Under the pieces are notes generated by a model. That model saw only the letters and a list, made by a program, of their open reading frames with translations, had not been told where the DNA came from and made no database searches. This document shows positions 8,560 through 18,200 of a stretch of 64,000 nucleotides of DNA, piece after piece; positions within the stretch are counted from its first letter, which is position 1; every line of letters begins with the position of its first letter. A program made the translations under genes and the position numbers. The DNA is from Candidatus Saccharibacteria bacterium UBA3723 (GTDB lineage Bacteria; Patescibacteriota; Saccharimonadia; Saccharimonadales; Saccharimonadaceae): NCBI GenBank assembly GCA_002371895.1, contig DFHM01000012.1, positions 62,001 through 126,000 of the forward strand, written 5' to 3'.

Positions 8560-9071
8560 TTCAACTCCTCAATACTGCCACGAATATCATCAAGCGCGCG
8601 ATGATTTTCTGGCTTCATAAACTTGCGATGCAAAGCATTCTCAAAATAAATCTTCCAAGAGCTTACATCCAACTGACGATAATGCAACTTCGCGTTTAGC
8701 TTTGGCCATTCGCGCTCAATAAATTTCTGATCCTGATGAATAGAATTCCCCGCCAAATAGACAGTGTCGCCAAAATTCTTCTCTACAAACTTCAAAAGCT
8801 CTTTCTCGACTTCTGCGGCCGGCTTCCCATCCTTATTCTGCGAAACCAAAGCATCATAAGATTCTTTGTTTTTCTCCCAGAATTCACCAACCATACGCTC
8901 GCGGATGAGCTTTTCATCAACTTTTACCACAGCGGTAAAAGTATCGATTTCGTTCATATCCCAATCGGTCGCTATCGCAGCAACCTCAAGAATCCTATCG
9001 TCCTCTGGCGATAGTCCCGTCATTTCAAGATCAATCCACAAAAGCGTGGCTTTTTCTGCTTTTTTCGCCAT
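8535..9071 (-). CDS. orn: Oligoribonuclease
   Basis: DEDDh 3'-5' exonuclease that degrades 2-5 nt RNAs, including pGpG. 178 aa, full length. Motifs: Exo I LLWIDLEMTGL (D14, E16), Exo II YLAGNSIHQDQKFIER, Exo III HRALDDIRGSIEELKWY with the catalytic His. Its ATG overlaps the mscL stop by one base, so mscL-orn-mmcQ form an operon. Confidence 0.95.
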   Translation of the reverse strand: MAKKAEKATLLWIDLEMTGLSPEDDRILEVAAIATDWDMNEIDTFTAVVKVDEKLIRERMVGEFWEKNKESYDALVSQNKDGKPAAEVEKELLKFVEKNFGDTVYLAGNSIHQDQKFIEREWPKLNAKLHYRQLDVSSWKIYFENALHRKFMKPENHRALDDIRGSIEELKWYLKMVS

Positions 9072-9433
9072 TATTTCTTTACGTCGAGCTTCAAAAGCTT
9101 AATTACGAGATAAATAACGAATGCCAAGATAATGAAGTTAATCAAATCATTCAAGAATGCACCGAGTGCGAGAGATGCGCCAGTGTTGCCAATTGCAACC
9201 GTCCAGCCCTTCAAACCTTCGGTAGAGCCAAGCAATAGACCAATTGGTGGCATAAATACGTTATTTACGAGAGAGTTAACAAGGTTACCAGCATGAGTAC
9301 CAAGTACCAAGCCTACTGCGAGACCTACAATGTTCTGTTCTTTAATGAAGGTCATGAAGCCACCAGCTCCACCCTTCATCTTTTCGGCGCCAGCCTTAGT
9401 AAGATTTTTTGCTTTTTCCTTGACGTTTGCCAT
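9071..9433 (-). CDS. mscL: Large-conductance mechanosensitive channel
   Basis: Pentameric emergency valve for osmotic downshock. 120 aa with the N-terminal amphipathic helix (FMTFIKEQN), TM1 (IVGLAVGLVLGTHAGNLVNSLV), the VFMPPIGLLLG loop, and TM2 (FLNDLINFIILAFVIYLVIK). It has a Shine-Dalgarno (GAGGAAAAA) and an extended -10 (TGG-TATAGT) some 35 nt upstream, so this mRNA has a leader. Confidence 0.94.
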   Translation of the reverse strand: MANVKEKAKNLTKAGAEKMKGGAGGFMTFIKEQNIVGLAVGLVLGTHAGNLVNSLVNNVFMPPIGLLLGSTEGLKGWTVAIGNTGASLALGAFLNDLINFIILAFVIYLVIKLLKLDVKK

Positions 9434-9481
9434 AGAATTTTTCCTCTTTAATTGCCATAACTATACCACATTTATAGAATA

Positions 9482-9594
9482 TTGACAAATCGCGCAATCT
9501 GTGCTAAAATAGTACGGATTCACTCTATTGGGAGAGAATTGATCATTAAATCAACATTCATGATACAAAACAAAGCACAGGGGAGGTGTGCAAC
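9482..9594 (+). promoter_or_regulatory. Orphan locus A promoter and leader
   Basis: -35 TTGACA (9482-9487), 17-bp spacer ending TGTGC, -10 TAAAAT (9505-9510). A stem-loop begins 8 nt later (9518-9539, ATTCACTC/GAGAGAAT, one mismatch). The Shine-Dalgarno GGGGAGG (9580-9586) sits in the loop of a GCACA/TGTGC hairpin (9575-9591) that ends 3 nt before the ATG. Confidence 0.75.
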
Positions 9595-10221
9595 ATGGAT
9601 ACTAAGATCATTCATATCAACTTCGCCCACTTCTCTTTCGAGAGGTGCTGCGGATACAACCTGCCTTTGCCGGAGATGATAGCGCAGTTTTTTGCGTATA
9701 TGCGCGGGGTCGGCCCCGACGCTTTCGTCATCAAGCGCTATACCTTCAACAAAGGCCAAACCGATCATACGTCAGAAGAAATCATGCGTGGTTGCGTGCC
9801 AACTAGTGCATGCGACCTCAAGGTCATCCGTCAGGCGCAGCTCAGCCTATCCAGTAATCTTGATTTGCGCGCCGAAGAAGCACGCAGGACAATTACCAGG
9901 AGCATCTCGAATATTTATGAACTTCGCCAGGATTACGCAAACCTTGTGTTCGTAAACTGCGACGGAGGAATCATCGGATGCGGATGGTACGACAGCGCTC
10001 GCACCATCAGGAAGGGTATGAAGCTAGCCGAGTTTATGCTTTATGCGCTCGGATCCCTCAACAAGTGGGACAAAACTCTACTTACGGCGGTATATAATTA
10101 CCTGCCTTATGAGGGTACTTTCAGTCTCGCCGAGTCGGAAAAAGCCAGCGACATCTTCACTACTACGTTAGCTCAGAGAGCTGTAAAAGAGAATGGTCGC
10201 CCGCACGTTGTCATGAACTAG
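9595..10221 (+). CDS. Orphan protein A, unknown function
   Basis: 208 aa, soluble, no signal peptide or membrane helix. Distinct stretches are an aromatic- and Cys-containing N-terminus (FSFERCCGY), a charged middle helix (DLRAEEARRTITRSISN) and a Gly/Cys strand pair (FVNCDGGIIGCGWYDSA). No family is recognised; the NCDGG-GCGWYD segment has the look of a nucleotide-hydrolase strand, but that is not evidence enough. Codon use is G/C-ending (GGC CCC GAC), unlike mscL and argS next door. The start at 9595 is fixed by GGAGG 8 nt upstream. Own promoter and terminator. Confidence 0.8.
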   Translation: MDTKIIHINFAHFSFERCCGYNLPLPEMIAQFFAYMRGVGPDAFVIKRYTFNKGQTDHTSEEIMRGCVPTSACDLKVIRQAQLSLSSNLDLRAEEARRTITRSISNIYELRQDYANLVFVNCDGGIIGCGWYDSARTIRKGMKLAEFMLYALGSLNKWDKTLLTAVYNYLPYEGTFSLAESEKASDIFTTTLAQRAVKENGRPHVVMN

Positions 10222-10231
10222 ATAAAGAACA

Positions 10232-10256
10232 CCCCGAGGTCCGCCTCGGGGTTTTT
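10232..10256 (+). terminator. Terminator of orphan locus A
   Basis: CCCCGAGG/CCTCGGGG stem with a TCCG loop, then TTTTTC. Confidence 0.9.
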
Positions 10257-10277
10257 CTTGTTTCAAAAAATGAAAAA

Positions 10278-10306
10278 AGAAGTCCCCGGTCATACATCGA
10301 CCGGGG
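10278..10306 (-). terminator. Terminator of orphan locus B
   Basis: CCCCGGTC/GACCGGGG stem followed on the minus strand by CTTCTTTTTTC. About 60 nt separate it from the B stop codon. Confidence 0.8.
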
Positions 10307-10364
10307 ATTCTGCTGATTGTGGATGAATTCGACGCCCCGAGGTGAGGCGCGCAAGGTTATAGAA

Positions 10365-10769
10365 CTAAGCCGAAAGGCTAAGCTCGTAGCCCATCTCAAG
10401 GGCGTAAGCTTTCGCCAGCTCCAGCGCACCAGGCAGGCCACGGTAGATTTCTGCGATTTCGCAGAGCTCGTCGATGGTCTTGGCATTGGTGATGTCTTCC
10501 AGCATAGAGGCGTAATCGGCGGCATCGCTGCTCTTCACGGGGACGACCATACCAACGTCGTATTCCTCGTTGTTGCTCATCTCAATGATGCGCGTAGCGA
10601 TGTCGGCCAAAGCCTTTGCCTTCGGACTCTCGTCCTCGAATCCGAGAATCTTTCTGTCGTACATGGATTGACTCTCCTCATCGCATGGGTCATACACGGT
10701 GATGCCGCATACTCCCATCTTGTTCCTTGCCGTCATCTCACGGCGTACGTCTGTGTTTCTAAAAATCAT
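10365..10769 (-). CDS. Orphan protein B, unknown function
   Basis: 134 aa, soluble, acidic and mostly helical, with a short strand region GVCGITVYDPCDEE near residues 19-32. Helical stretches such as AKALADIATRIIEMS and IDELCEIAEIYRGLPGALELAKAYALEMGY look repeat-like (TPR-like at most). No family recognised. A GAGGTG Shine-Dalgarno lies 6 nt before the ATG. Codon usage is G/C-ending. A longer ORF on the opposite strand is a shadow. Confidence 0.75.
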   Translation of the reverse strand: MIFRNTDVRREMTARNKMGVCGITVYDPCDEESQSMYDRKILGFEDESPKAKALADIATRIIEMSNNEEYDVGMVVPVKSSDAADYASMLEDITNAKTIDELCEIAEIYRGLPGALELAKAYALEMGYELSLSA

Positions 10770-10998
10770 ATTGCACCTCGTCTTCCCGCCAGCTCCTACA
10801 GCCGGCTAACTATAATCTTAGTCCGGCAGCGAGTGGCTTCGCTTGGGACTAGATTTCTATCCCCTCATAGAAAACTAGCCCCAAAATGGCTTGGTACATC
10901 AGAACACTTAGAACTCATCAGCAAACTAAAAGGTCATGGCCTAGTAGATATATACTAAGCCATAACCTTATTGTATCACACTTTTGCCAAAAAGTCAA
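10770..10998 (-). promoter_or_regulatory. Orphan locus B promoter and long structured leader
   Basis: -35 TTGACT (10993-10998), 17-bp spacer, -10 TACAAT (10970-10975). The roughly 190-nt leader contains a 15-bp stem with G-U pairs at the predicted 5' end (10932-10967), a 16-bp hairpin with one T-T mismatch and a GAGGGG loop, a GCGA/TCGC hairpin, and a GCCGG(A)CTAA/TTAGCCGGC hairpin before the Shine-Dalgarno. No known riboswitch is recognised. Confidence 0.75.
10928..10967 (-). terminator. Possible argS terminator overlapping the locus B promoter
   Basis: The 15-bp stem is followed by TTTTAG. argS read-through would form the full stem; transcripts starting at the B promoter (about 10963) would lack a few bases of its 5' arm. 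No other argS terminator is visible. Confidence 0.5.
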
Positions 10999-11010
10999 GA
11001 TAATGCCCGC

Positions 11011-12693
11011 CTACATCTGGGCTGGAATCTCGATACCGAGCAAGTCTAGCGCACGCGCCAATACATAGTCGGCCTTGCGGATTAATTCTAGACGTGCCGA
11101 GCGCTCCATGTCCGGCGCCGAAGAAATCGGCGTCTTCTCATAATAGCGGTTCAACTCTTGCGCCAATTCAAACGCAAAACCTGCAATCTTGTGCATTTCA
11201 AAGTTCTCTGCCGCATTCGCTACTACCTCTGGGAATCGCAATAAAATCTGCAACACATTCTTCTCTGCTTCCCAATCATAATCTGCAAAATCCACGCACG
11301 CAAAATCGGCATTTTTCTCGAGAATACGGCGCAAGCGCACGTCTGCATACTGACAGAACGGCCCAGATTGACCAGTCAAAGCAAAGATTTTATCCGGATC
11401 GTACAAGATGCCGGTCTTGCGGTCAGCTATGAAATCCGAATATTTAATCGCACCAACTGCAATTTTCTTAATATCGTCATCGCTAAGCTCCGCGCCAAAA
11501 TTCTCACGCACGCGCTTCTCGGCGTCATTAAGGAGCTCTTCCATCAAAACAACACCCTTGCGAGATGACATTTTTTCACGCTTCCCCTCTGGCGAAATCT
11601 GGTCAATCGTGCCAAACCATAGGTGATAATTATCGATGTTCAGACCAATCTTCTTTGCCATCGCAAACAGCTGTTCAAAATAGAATTTCTGCTCCGCGCC
11701 CACCGCATAAACAATCTTATCTGGGTGCAAATTCTCCGCCCGATACAGCATGCAACCAAGGTCGGTCGTCGCATACAACGCCGCGCCATTACTCTTTTGC
11801 ATCAGCATTGGCACATCAATACCATATTCGTCCAGGCGGCAAATCACCGAACCGTCTTCATTTTTCTCAAATAAGCCTTTTTCTAGGTATTCAGCCACGG
11901 CTTGTTTGCCGCGCTCCACGAAGCAGCTCTCGCCCATCTCAAGGTCAGTCGAAATCCCAAGACGATTCATCACCTCATGCGTATGCTTCATCGAAATGTC
12001 CTTGAAGTGCTCGGATAGCTTTACGGCCTCTTCATCTTTGGCCTCAAGCTTCAATAACCAATCCTGAACCTCGTCTGCCAGAGCATGTTTACCAGCTTTT
12101 TCTTCTTCCTTTAGGTCGGCCTTCATCTGGATATAAATATTGCCAAGGTCATAAATCGCAACATCATCAAATGCAATTCCAGAACGCTTAAAACCAGTTG
12201 CCCAGATGCCAAATGGCGTACCAACGTCACCAAGATGGTTATCGGTAATCACCTTCCAGCCATTCGCCTCAAGCACCTTTTTTGCCGCCCAGCCCTGCGT
12301 ACCAGGGCGCAAATGCCCAACAGAATACGGCTTTGCAATATTCGTACTTGGAAATTCCGAAATCGCAAGCTTCCCCTCGCCAGAGTTGTTATTGCCATAA
12401 TTATCCGACCAAGCTTCGTCAAGCTGTGCCTTCAAAGCTTTGCCAGATACAGAAACATTAATAAAGCCAGGCCCAGCAATCGTAAAGCCAAAACCACTGT
12501 CCGCTAGACCATCGATAATCTCTTGAGCAATCTGACGGGGATTCTTACCAACCTGACGAGCAAGACGCATCGCCACGTTCGTTGAATAGTCACCCTCGAT
12601 CTCGCTCGGCACGCTCGCAAAATCAACGGTCACGTCATCAACGCCATATAAATCGTTGATAAGTCCTTTGATTTGTTCTCTTAGATTATCCAT
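11011..12693 (-). CDS. argS: Arginyl-tRNA synthetase
   Basis: Class I synthetase, 560 aa. It has the N-terminal additional domain, a HIGH-like signature (KPYSVGHLRPGTQGW, so HLRPG in place of HIGH), the KMSKS-like KMSSRKGVVL, and the DALR anticodon-binding domain at the C-terminus (LARALDLLGIEIPAQM end). I choose the ATG at 12693 and not 12702 because TAAAAT (12703-12708) abuts the upstream ATG, placing the likely transcript start near 12696. Confidence 0.95.
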   Translation of the reverse strand: MDNLREQIKGLINDLYGVDDVTVDFASVPSEIEGDYSTNVAMRLARQVGKNPRQIAQEIIDGLADSGFGFTIAGPGFINVSVSGKALKAQLDEAWSDNYGNNNSGEGKLAISEFPSTNIAKPYSVGHLRPGTQGWAAKKVLEANGWKVITDNHLGDVGTPFGIWATGFKRSGIAFDDVAIYDLGNIYIQMKADLKEEEKAGKHALADEVQDWLLKLEAKDEEAVKLSEHFKDISMKHTHEVMNRLGISTDLEMGESCFVERGKQAVAEYLEKGLFEKNEDGSVICRLDEYGIDVPMLMQKSNGAALYATTDLGCMLYRAENLHPDKIVYAVGAEQKFYFEQLFAMAKKIGLNIDNYHLWFGTIDQISPEGKREKMSSRKGVVLMEELLNDAEKRVRENFGAELSDDDIKKIAVGAIKYSDFIADRKTGILYDPDKIFALTGQSGPFCQYADVRLRRILEKNADFACVDFADYDWEAEKNVLQILLRFPEVVANAAENFEMHKIAGFAFELAQELNRYYEKTPISSAPDMERSARLELIRKADYVLARALDLLGIEIPAQM

Positions 12694-12753
12694 AATATGC
12701 ATATTTTACCATAATTTTACCCCTGTTTCAAACTGCCAGAAGCATAAATACTA

Positions 12754-12890
12754 TTGACTTTTTACCAAAACTATGCTACAATATCGCTATAACTTTGCAC
12801 AATTTTGTGCTAAAGTTATTTTTACGCCCTTCCTAGCAGAAGGTGCGCAGTCTTATCGTGCCGCAATAAGGCGGCAAGTACATTAGGAGG
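12754..12890 (+). promoter_or_regulatory. Orphan locus C promoter and leader
   Basis: -35 TTGACT (12754-12759), 17-bp spacer ending ATGC, -10 TACAAT (12777-12782). A strong stem-loop (12789-12819: ATAACTTT/AAAGTTAT plus GCACA/TGTGC, one bulge) starts 7 nt after the -10 and is followed by TTTTT. Two more hairpins follow (CGCCCTTC/GAAGGTGCG; TGCCGC/GCGGCA), then Shine-Dalgarno AGGAGG (12885-12890). Confidence 0.8.
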
Positions 12891-12898
12891 TTGTAGAT

Positions 12899-13369
12899 AT
12901 GAAGAATATCATCGACAAGGCAAAACAGTACATCGATCTTACCAACATGGAAGCAAGCGGAAGCAAGCTTTCCACTGATGACATTAAGCAGGCAAAGTCC
13001 CTGCGCCGTGAGCTGGCCGCCCGTGGCCTCGACCCACAGCACATCGTCGGGCTCGATTACCGCGCCCTCGTCTTCGCTCACAAGGCAGCCGTTCAGAACT
13101 TCGTGAACATGCACGACAGCGACAAGCGTCGCACCGCAGCTATGCACAAGCTTCAGAGCTTCGGGATCACTCCGGACAAGCAGCGCCTCGAGCGCCTGCT
13201 CGCTGAGTTCAAGCAGAACGCAAAGGAAATTGGAAGGAGAAAGACTTCCAAGAAGAACATCAGCCTGGCCCGCAGGGATGCCGATGCGCGTGAAGCCGCT
13301 ATTCAGGCCGAGCTCGCCGCAGAGGACGAGGCCAACGCCGATGCTATCGCTGAGGTTGTGTCCGCCTAA
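12899..13369 (+). CDS. Orphan protein C, unknown function
   Basis: 156 aa, almost entirely helical and highly charged, with a Lys/Arg-rich stretch (EIGRRKTSKKNISLARRD, about 110-127) followed by an Ala/Glu/Asp-rich tail. It might bind nucleic acid through the basic patch, but that is inference only. Start fixed by AGGAGG 8 nt upstream. Codons end mostly in G or C (AAG, CTC, GCC), unlike argS and pyrG. A 182-aa antisense ORF is a shadow. Confidence 0.8.
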   Translation: MKNIIDKAKQYIDLTNMEASGSKLSTDDIKQAKSLRRELAARGLDPQHIVGLDYRALVFAHKAAVQNFVNMHDSDKRRTAAMHKLQSFGITPDKQRLERLLAEFKQNAKEIGRRKTSKKNISLARRDADAREAAIQAELAAEDEANADAIAEVVSA

Positions 13370-13459
13370 TTTTACCTGCATCTAGGGAGTGGCTTCCCTT
13401 TTGCAATATTATTCCTCATCATCACCCATCTTCCACCACCATGGTCTCTAGGAGGCCAA

Positions 13460-13492
13460 GGGGTGGCCGTTCCCGTCGGCCACCCCATTTTT
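13460..13492 (+). terminator. Terminator of orphan locus C
   Basis: GGGGTGGCCG/CGGCCACCCC stem, then ATTTTTAA. The 90 nt between the C stop and this hairpin hold no gene I can support. Confidence 0.85.
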
Positions 13493-13514
13493 AATGCCAA
13501 ATTTTTGCCAAATA

Positions 13515-15107
13515 TTATTTGATACTTGCGCGAATCAAACCTTCAAACAATGGATGCGCACGATATGGACGACTCCTAAATTCTGGATGAGCCTGCGTAG
13601 CTACAAAGAAATCGCACTTTGGCGCTTCTACAAACTCTACCAACTTTCCGTCCGGCGAAGTACCAGAAACCACCAAACCACCAGCTTCAATTTCCTTTAA
13701 GAACTTCTGATTCACCTCATAACGATGACGATGACGCTCAACAACATCATCTGCGCCATACAACTTCGCAACGCGGCTTCCTTTTACGAGCTTGGCCGGA
13801 TAATCACCAAGGCGCATCGTACCGCCAGTACTTTCCTTGCCCTTCTGACCTTCCATGATATAAACAACATTCGCATCTGCTGGCGCATCAAATTCTTCCG
13901 AATTCGCATTCTTTACGCCGCCGCGACGTGCCGCCGCAATCACCGCCGTTTGCAGACCAAGGCAAAGACCAAGATAAGGTTTGTTATTTTCAAGACAATA
14001 ATTCGCTGCCGCAATTTTTCCTTCTACACCGCGCACACCAAAGCCGCCCGGCACAACAATTCCATCAACCGCCGCAAAGTCTTTTTCGCTAGCTTTTTCC
14101 GCATCGATCCAGACCGTGTTCAGCTTTACACCGACCTTCCAAGCCGCCGCCTTCAAAGCTTCCGTTACGGACAAATACGTATCGGTATTATCGATATACT
14201 TTGCTACGAGACCAATCTTTACGTCTTTCTTTGGATTCGACTCGATATTCTTTACTAATTCTTCCCACTGGCTCATGTCCGGATCGCCATGATCAATAAA
14301 TCTCTCAAGCGGTGCAAGCACACCACCTTTCACAGCGTTTAGCGGTACTTCATAAACCGACTTTGCATCCGGCATCAACACTACCGCATCCTCAGACACT
14401 GCACAGAATGTCGCAAGCTTTGAAGCCACATGCGGTGCCTTCACGAGCTTATCTACATCCATACGCGCTACAACCATATCCGGAATAATGCCAAACTCGC
14501 GCAAATCGCGTAGCGAATTCTGCGCCGGCTTTGTCTTGAACTCTTCAGAGGTCGAAAGCCAAGGCACATAGCACACATGCACATATAGACAATTCTCGCG
14601 GCCAACCTTCGTGCCAAATTCGCGAATCGCTTCAATAAAATGCTGACCTTCCATGTCACCGACCGTACCACCAATCTCAACAATATGGACGTCGGAACCA
14701 AAGTATTTCGCGTTATCAAGAAAAGTCTGTTGCACCAAACCGGTTACATGCGGCACGAGCTGCACGGTTTTACCGCCAAACTCACCATTACGTTCCGCAT
14801 CAATCAATTTCTTGTAGAGTTTTCCAGATGTCCAGATGGAGTTGCCAGTCATCTCTTCATCTAGGAAACGCTCATAGTGACCAAGGTCAAGGTCCGTCTC
14901 TGCGCCATCGCGCGTCACAAAACATTCACCATGCTCACGTGGATTTAGTAACCCTGCGTCAACATTAAAATAAGGGTCACATTTCTGCATAGAGACTTTG
15001 AGACCCTTAGCTTTTAGAATAGCGCCGATACTTGCTGCCATGATTCCCTTCCCGACACCGGAAATCACGCCCCCTGTAACAAAAATGTATTTCGTGTTTG
15101 TTTTCAT
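13515..15107 (-). CDS. pyrG: CTP synthase
   Basis: Converts UTP to CTP using ATP and glutamine. 530 aa, full length. The N-terminal synthetase domain has GGVISGVGKGIMAASIG and QKCDPYFNVDAG; the class I glutaminase domain has PGGFGVRG and the nucleophile motif LGLCLGLQ, with a C-terminal H-x-E (QAHPEF). It has a very strong AAGGAGGTG Shine-Dalgarno 5 nt before the ATG, so it is translated from a leadered mRNA. An inverted repeat (TTTTAGC/GCTAAAA) overlaps the likely -10 near 15150-15170. Confidence 0.97.
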   Translation of the reverse strand: MKTNTKYIFVTGGVISGVGKGIMAASIGAILKAKGLKVSMQKCDPYFNVDAGLLNPREHGECFVTRDGAETDLDLGHYERFLDEEMTGNSIWTSGKLYKKLIDAERNGEFGGKTVQLVPHVTGLVQQTFLDNAKYFGSDVHIVEIGGTVGDMEGQHFIEAIREFGTKVGRENCLYVHVCYVPWLSTSEEFKTKPAQNSLRDLREFGIIPDMVVARMDVDKLVKAPHVASKLATFCAVSEDAVVLMPDAKSVYEVPLNAVKGGVLAPLERFIDHGDPDMSQWEELVKNIESNPKKDVKIGLVAKYIDNTDTYLSVTEALKAAAWKVGVKLNTVWIDAEKASEKDFAAVDGIVVPGGFGVRGVEGKIAAANYCLENNKPYLGLCLGLQTAVIAAARRGGVKNANSEEFDAPADANVVYIMEGQKGKESTGGTMRLGDYPAKLVKGSRVAKLYGADDVVERHRHRYEVNQKFLKEIEAGGLVVSGTSPDGKLVEFVEAPKCDFFVATQAHPEFRSRPYRAHPLFEGLIRASIK

Positions 15108-15213
15108 TGGGCACCTCCTTAATTAGCCCACCTTTTTATATACTTTTAGCATAAGCTAAAAATTTCGGCTTGCCAAGAACTGACTTTTTTATTTTTTATG
15201 CCTTAACACTTGC

Positions 15214-15237
15214 AAAACTACGCTATATCTAGCGTAG
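15214..15237 (-). terminator. Terminator of the 1142-aa gene
   Basis: CTACGCTA/TAGCGTAG perfect 8-bp stem followed by TTTTGC on the minus strand. Confidence 0.7.
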
Positions 15238-15255
15238 TATAATCACGAGCAAACG

Positions 15256-18200
15256 CTAGATGTTCTTCGTCAAAACAAGAATATTCTTCAGTAACTCTTT
15301 CTTGAACAAGATATATTTAAGCTCATGAAGTTCCGCTACGCCAATACGCTCTTCGTCGCCAACGTGCGCAGACTGATCGCGAATGCCTTTCACGGCGCTC
15401 AAATCGTTTGCAAATACGCCCCAAGTTTCATTAATAGCAACATAATCATCCGTACCAGCCAAACGGCCGTAGTTTACTCTATACCCCGGGCGAATTGGCG
15501 TTAAGAACGTACCAATCGTACTTCTGTTACGCAAATATGTCGCATTCTGGCCTAAGAAGTCTGCAAATTTGGCCGTTTTTCCGCCCGCTTTCTGAAACTT
15601 AATGCTCGTATCGACATTTGGAATATGTTCCGCATAATAAACAGACAAATAATTCTTCAAAATACGCTCAACTAACTTGCTATACATCATCGTTACTGGA
15701 CTCAAATCTTTGCGATTCGCCGCAATGGTCTCATCGTTAATCAACGAGCTACAAGCCGCTTCAAATCTCGCTGCGTAATATAAATCATCACGCGAATACA
15801 TATCCAACTTAGACATCAAAAGATCATAATCTTCTTTCTTCATGCCAAGTACTACGCATGGATCAAAATCATCATTTACATCAGCCTGATTAATTCCCTC
15901 TTTGATGGTTTGCGCAATTTTGTCCGTACTCTTAGTAACTTCTTCTTCCGCCTCGCCTTCAATTATTTCGGCCTCTAGCAATTTTTTATCTTCAACATAG
16001 TCCGCAATCTTCGGAATACTCGAAATCATTTCAATGATTTTTTCTGGCGACTGGTCCGTCGAAATCGCCGAAATCACATTCTGAATAACATTCACATCAC
16101 CGGCGACATTTATCGTGTTAGTCGTGCTATTGTCGTAGTTATTCTGCACTTCTTTCGAATAAAGCCCAATAAACTCATTGCGCTTTGCTTCGTCGCGCCA
16201 TTTACTCATCATTACCGCACTATATACACTTTGGTCGTCGGCATTACGGAACAATTCACCAAATTCTTCGGCAGATTTCTTCAAGTAATTTTCACCATAG
16301 CGTTCGTGCAACTTTTCCTGCTTCTTGCGATCAGCCTCCAAAGCAATACAGTTACGCTGTACATATTTTTCGCGATTCGCATAGAAGAAATCGTAATGAC
16401 CCAAGCCATACTCAGACAGATATTTTTCAACGAACTCTTTTTCGCTCTTGGCGTAGTCGTACATATCCGCGCCAGTAAACTTACGAATATCCTCCGCCAA
16501 AAAGCTACCGACGTAGTATTCCTTCGAGTCAATAATACGCCTAATATGCGCTCTCAACCCCTCAAGCGCAGTCTTCGTAATACATCGCTTGCTAGAGCTA
16601 CATAATGCCGCCCGAAGCACTGTTCCGCCCGGCAAAATAATGTCATACGCAAAGAAATACTCCGGAATATTTGTCATCGTAAATTCTTGCAACGTCGCAA
16701 TGCCATTCTTGTGCCAATCTTCAACTCCAGCCTGCTTTAGCAATAATTCGTATTCACCATCGGTAATATAATCTTTATCCGAAAACGCCGGCGCAATAGT
16801 ATTCCTGATTGCGGAAATTTCATCCTCACTTAATGCCTTCTCGGCAAGCTCATCGGCACGCATCGTGTTAGTTTTTGGCGCCACAAAAGATTTAATAAAA
16901 TCGTCAAAGACTTCATCTTTCATGCTTGCCAAGGTAATCGCGCGATTTCCCGGATTGTTCTTATCGATTAAAAGCTCAAATTCCGGACGCAAATACCTTT
17001 CGCAAAAATCAATAATCGAATACGAATAATTATAAAAATCCTCAATCCCAATTTGAACCAATGCTTTTCTAAAATCTGGAATTTTGATGCGACCATAATT
17101 CATAATTCTGGCCCTCAAGACTTTCGACAAACTTTCAACTTTTTTCGCACTTAGCTTGCGTAGTTTTACTGGAGCTTTTGCCTTAGTTGCCGGGATCAAG
17201 GCGCCATTAATATAATTATTGCCTTTTATTGTCGCCTTTTTAACATAGATATATTCAGGACGCGCATAAATTGAAAAGAATTCACCAATCGATCTCGCAT
17301 TATAATCTACATACTTTACGTTGTATCGCCTCAAATAACTATCCACAACATAAAGTGGCACACCTTCGTTATCGTTGTGCTTAATTACACTCGCTATACT
17401 CTCTTTAATTTTTAACAATTTATCTTTTTGTTCATCGGACAACAAATCCGTAAACTCAGACAGTTCAAGCTTCTCACATTTTTCAACAATTACATTGTTG
17501 CGCTCTTCTCCGCGCACATAATAAACCTTCGCATACTCCAAATCATCATCGAGCAAATTAGTCACAAATTCTTCAGTAAAGCCTTCGTAATCTTCCGGTT
17601 TTAACCCCTCAATCGACATCTCGTCCAAAACCCTGTTCATCGTGTCGACGTTAAAACATTCGTGCGCATGAAGCCAATTACGAATCTTAAAGTTCAACTC
17701 TTTAATATCGTATCGTTTAATGCCATATTTGGATTCTTTTGCCGTAGGCTCCTGCGCCGCTGTTTCTTGTACTGTAGATTCTTGCGTAGTCGCAGCTTCC
17801 GCCGTTGTCGCCATAGGCACCTGTGCAACTCCGTAAGCCGGGAATTTATCTACATCATCCGCCAGTACAAAACAAGCTGTCTGTTGTTTACCGCCAGCAA
17901 TCACTTCCTTCAAGCAAACGATTTCTGGCATTAAATAATTCCTCGCAAACGATGTACTGTTTTTCGCAAAGTCTTTCATCTTTCCGCCAGCACCGATGTC
18001 GAGCAAAATACTGTCAATATCAATCGGCGTCAAAAAGCCTTTTTCTTCAATTCTCTTTAAACAGGACTCTTTCAATTCTTTTATTTTTTCGTCATCAAAT
18101 GCAGCGGTACCAGACAAGAAATTAGTCGTATCAGAGTTTTCTGCGAGCACAAACACCGCATTTCCCGGGACGTAATCCACCGTTACATTCTTTAGCAAAA

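Noticed and set aside
10317..10958. 213-aa plus-strand ORF across locus B
   Set aside because: It runs antisense through gene B and its structured leader, while B has a promoter, Shine-Dalgarno and terminator on the minus strand.
12833..13381. 182-aa minus-strand ORF across locus C
   Set aside because: Shadow of gene C, which has the promoter, AGGAGG and terminator on the plus strand.
13441..13494. 17-codon Arg/Pro-rich ORF
   Set aside because: It lies in the terminator hairpin of locus C and lacks a ribosome binding site; the composition comes from the GC-rich stem.
15140..15175. Pyrimidine-responsive operator or attenuator before pyrG
   Set aside because: There is an inverted repeat around the likely -10, but no initial C tract or terminator/antiterminator pair that would support known pyrG control.
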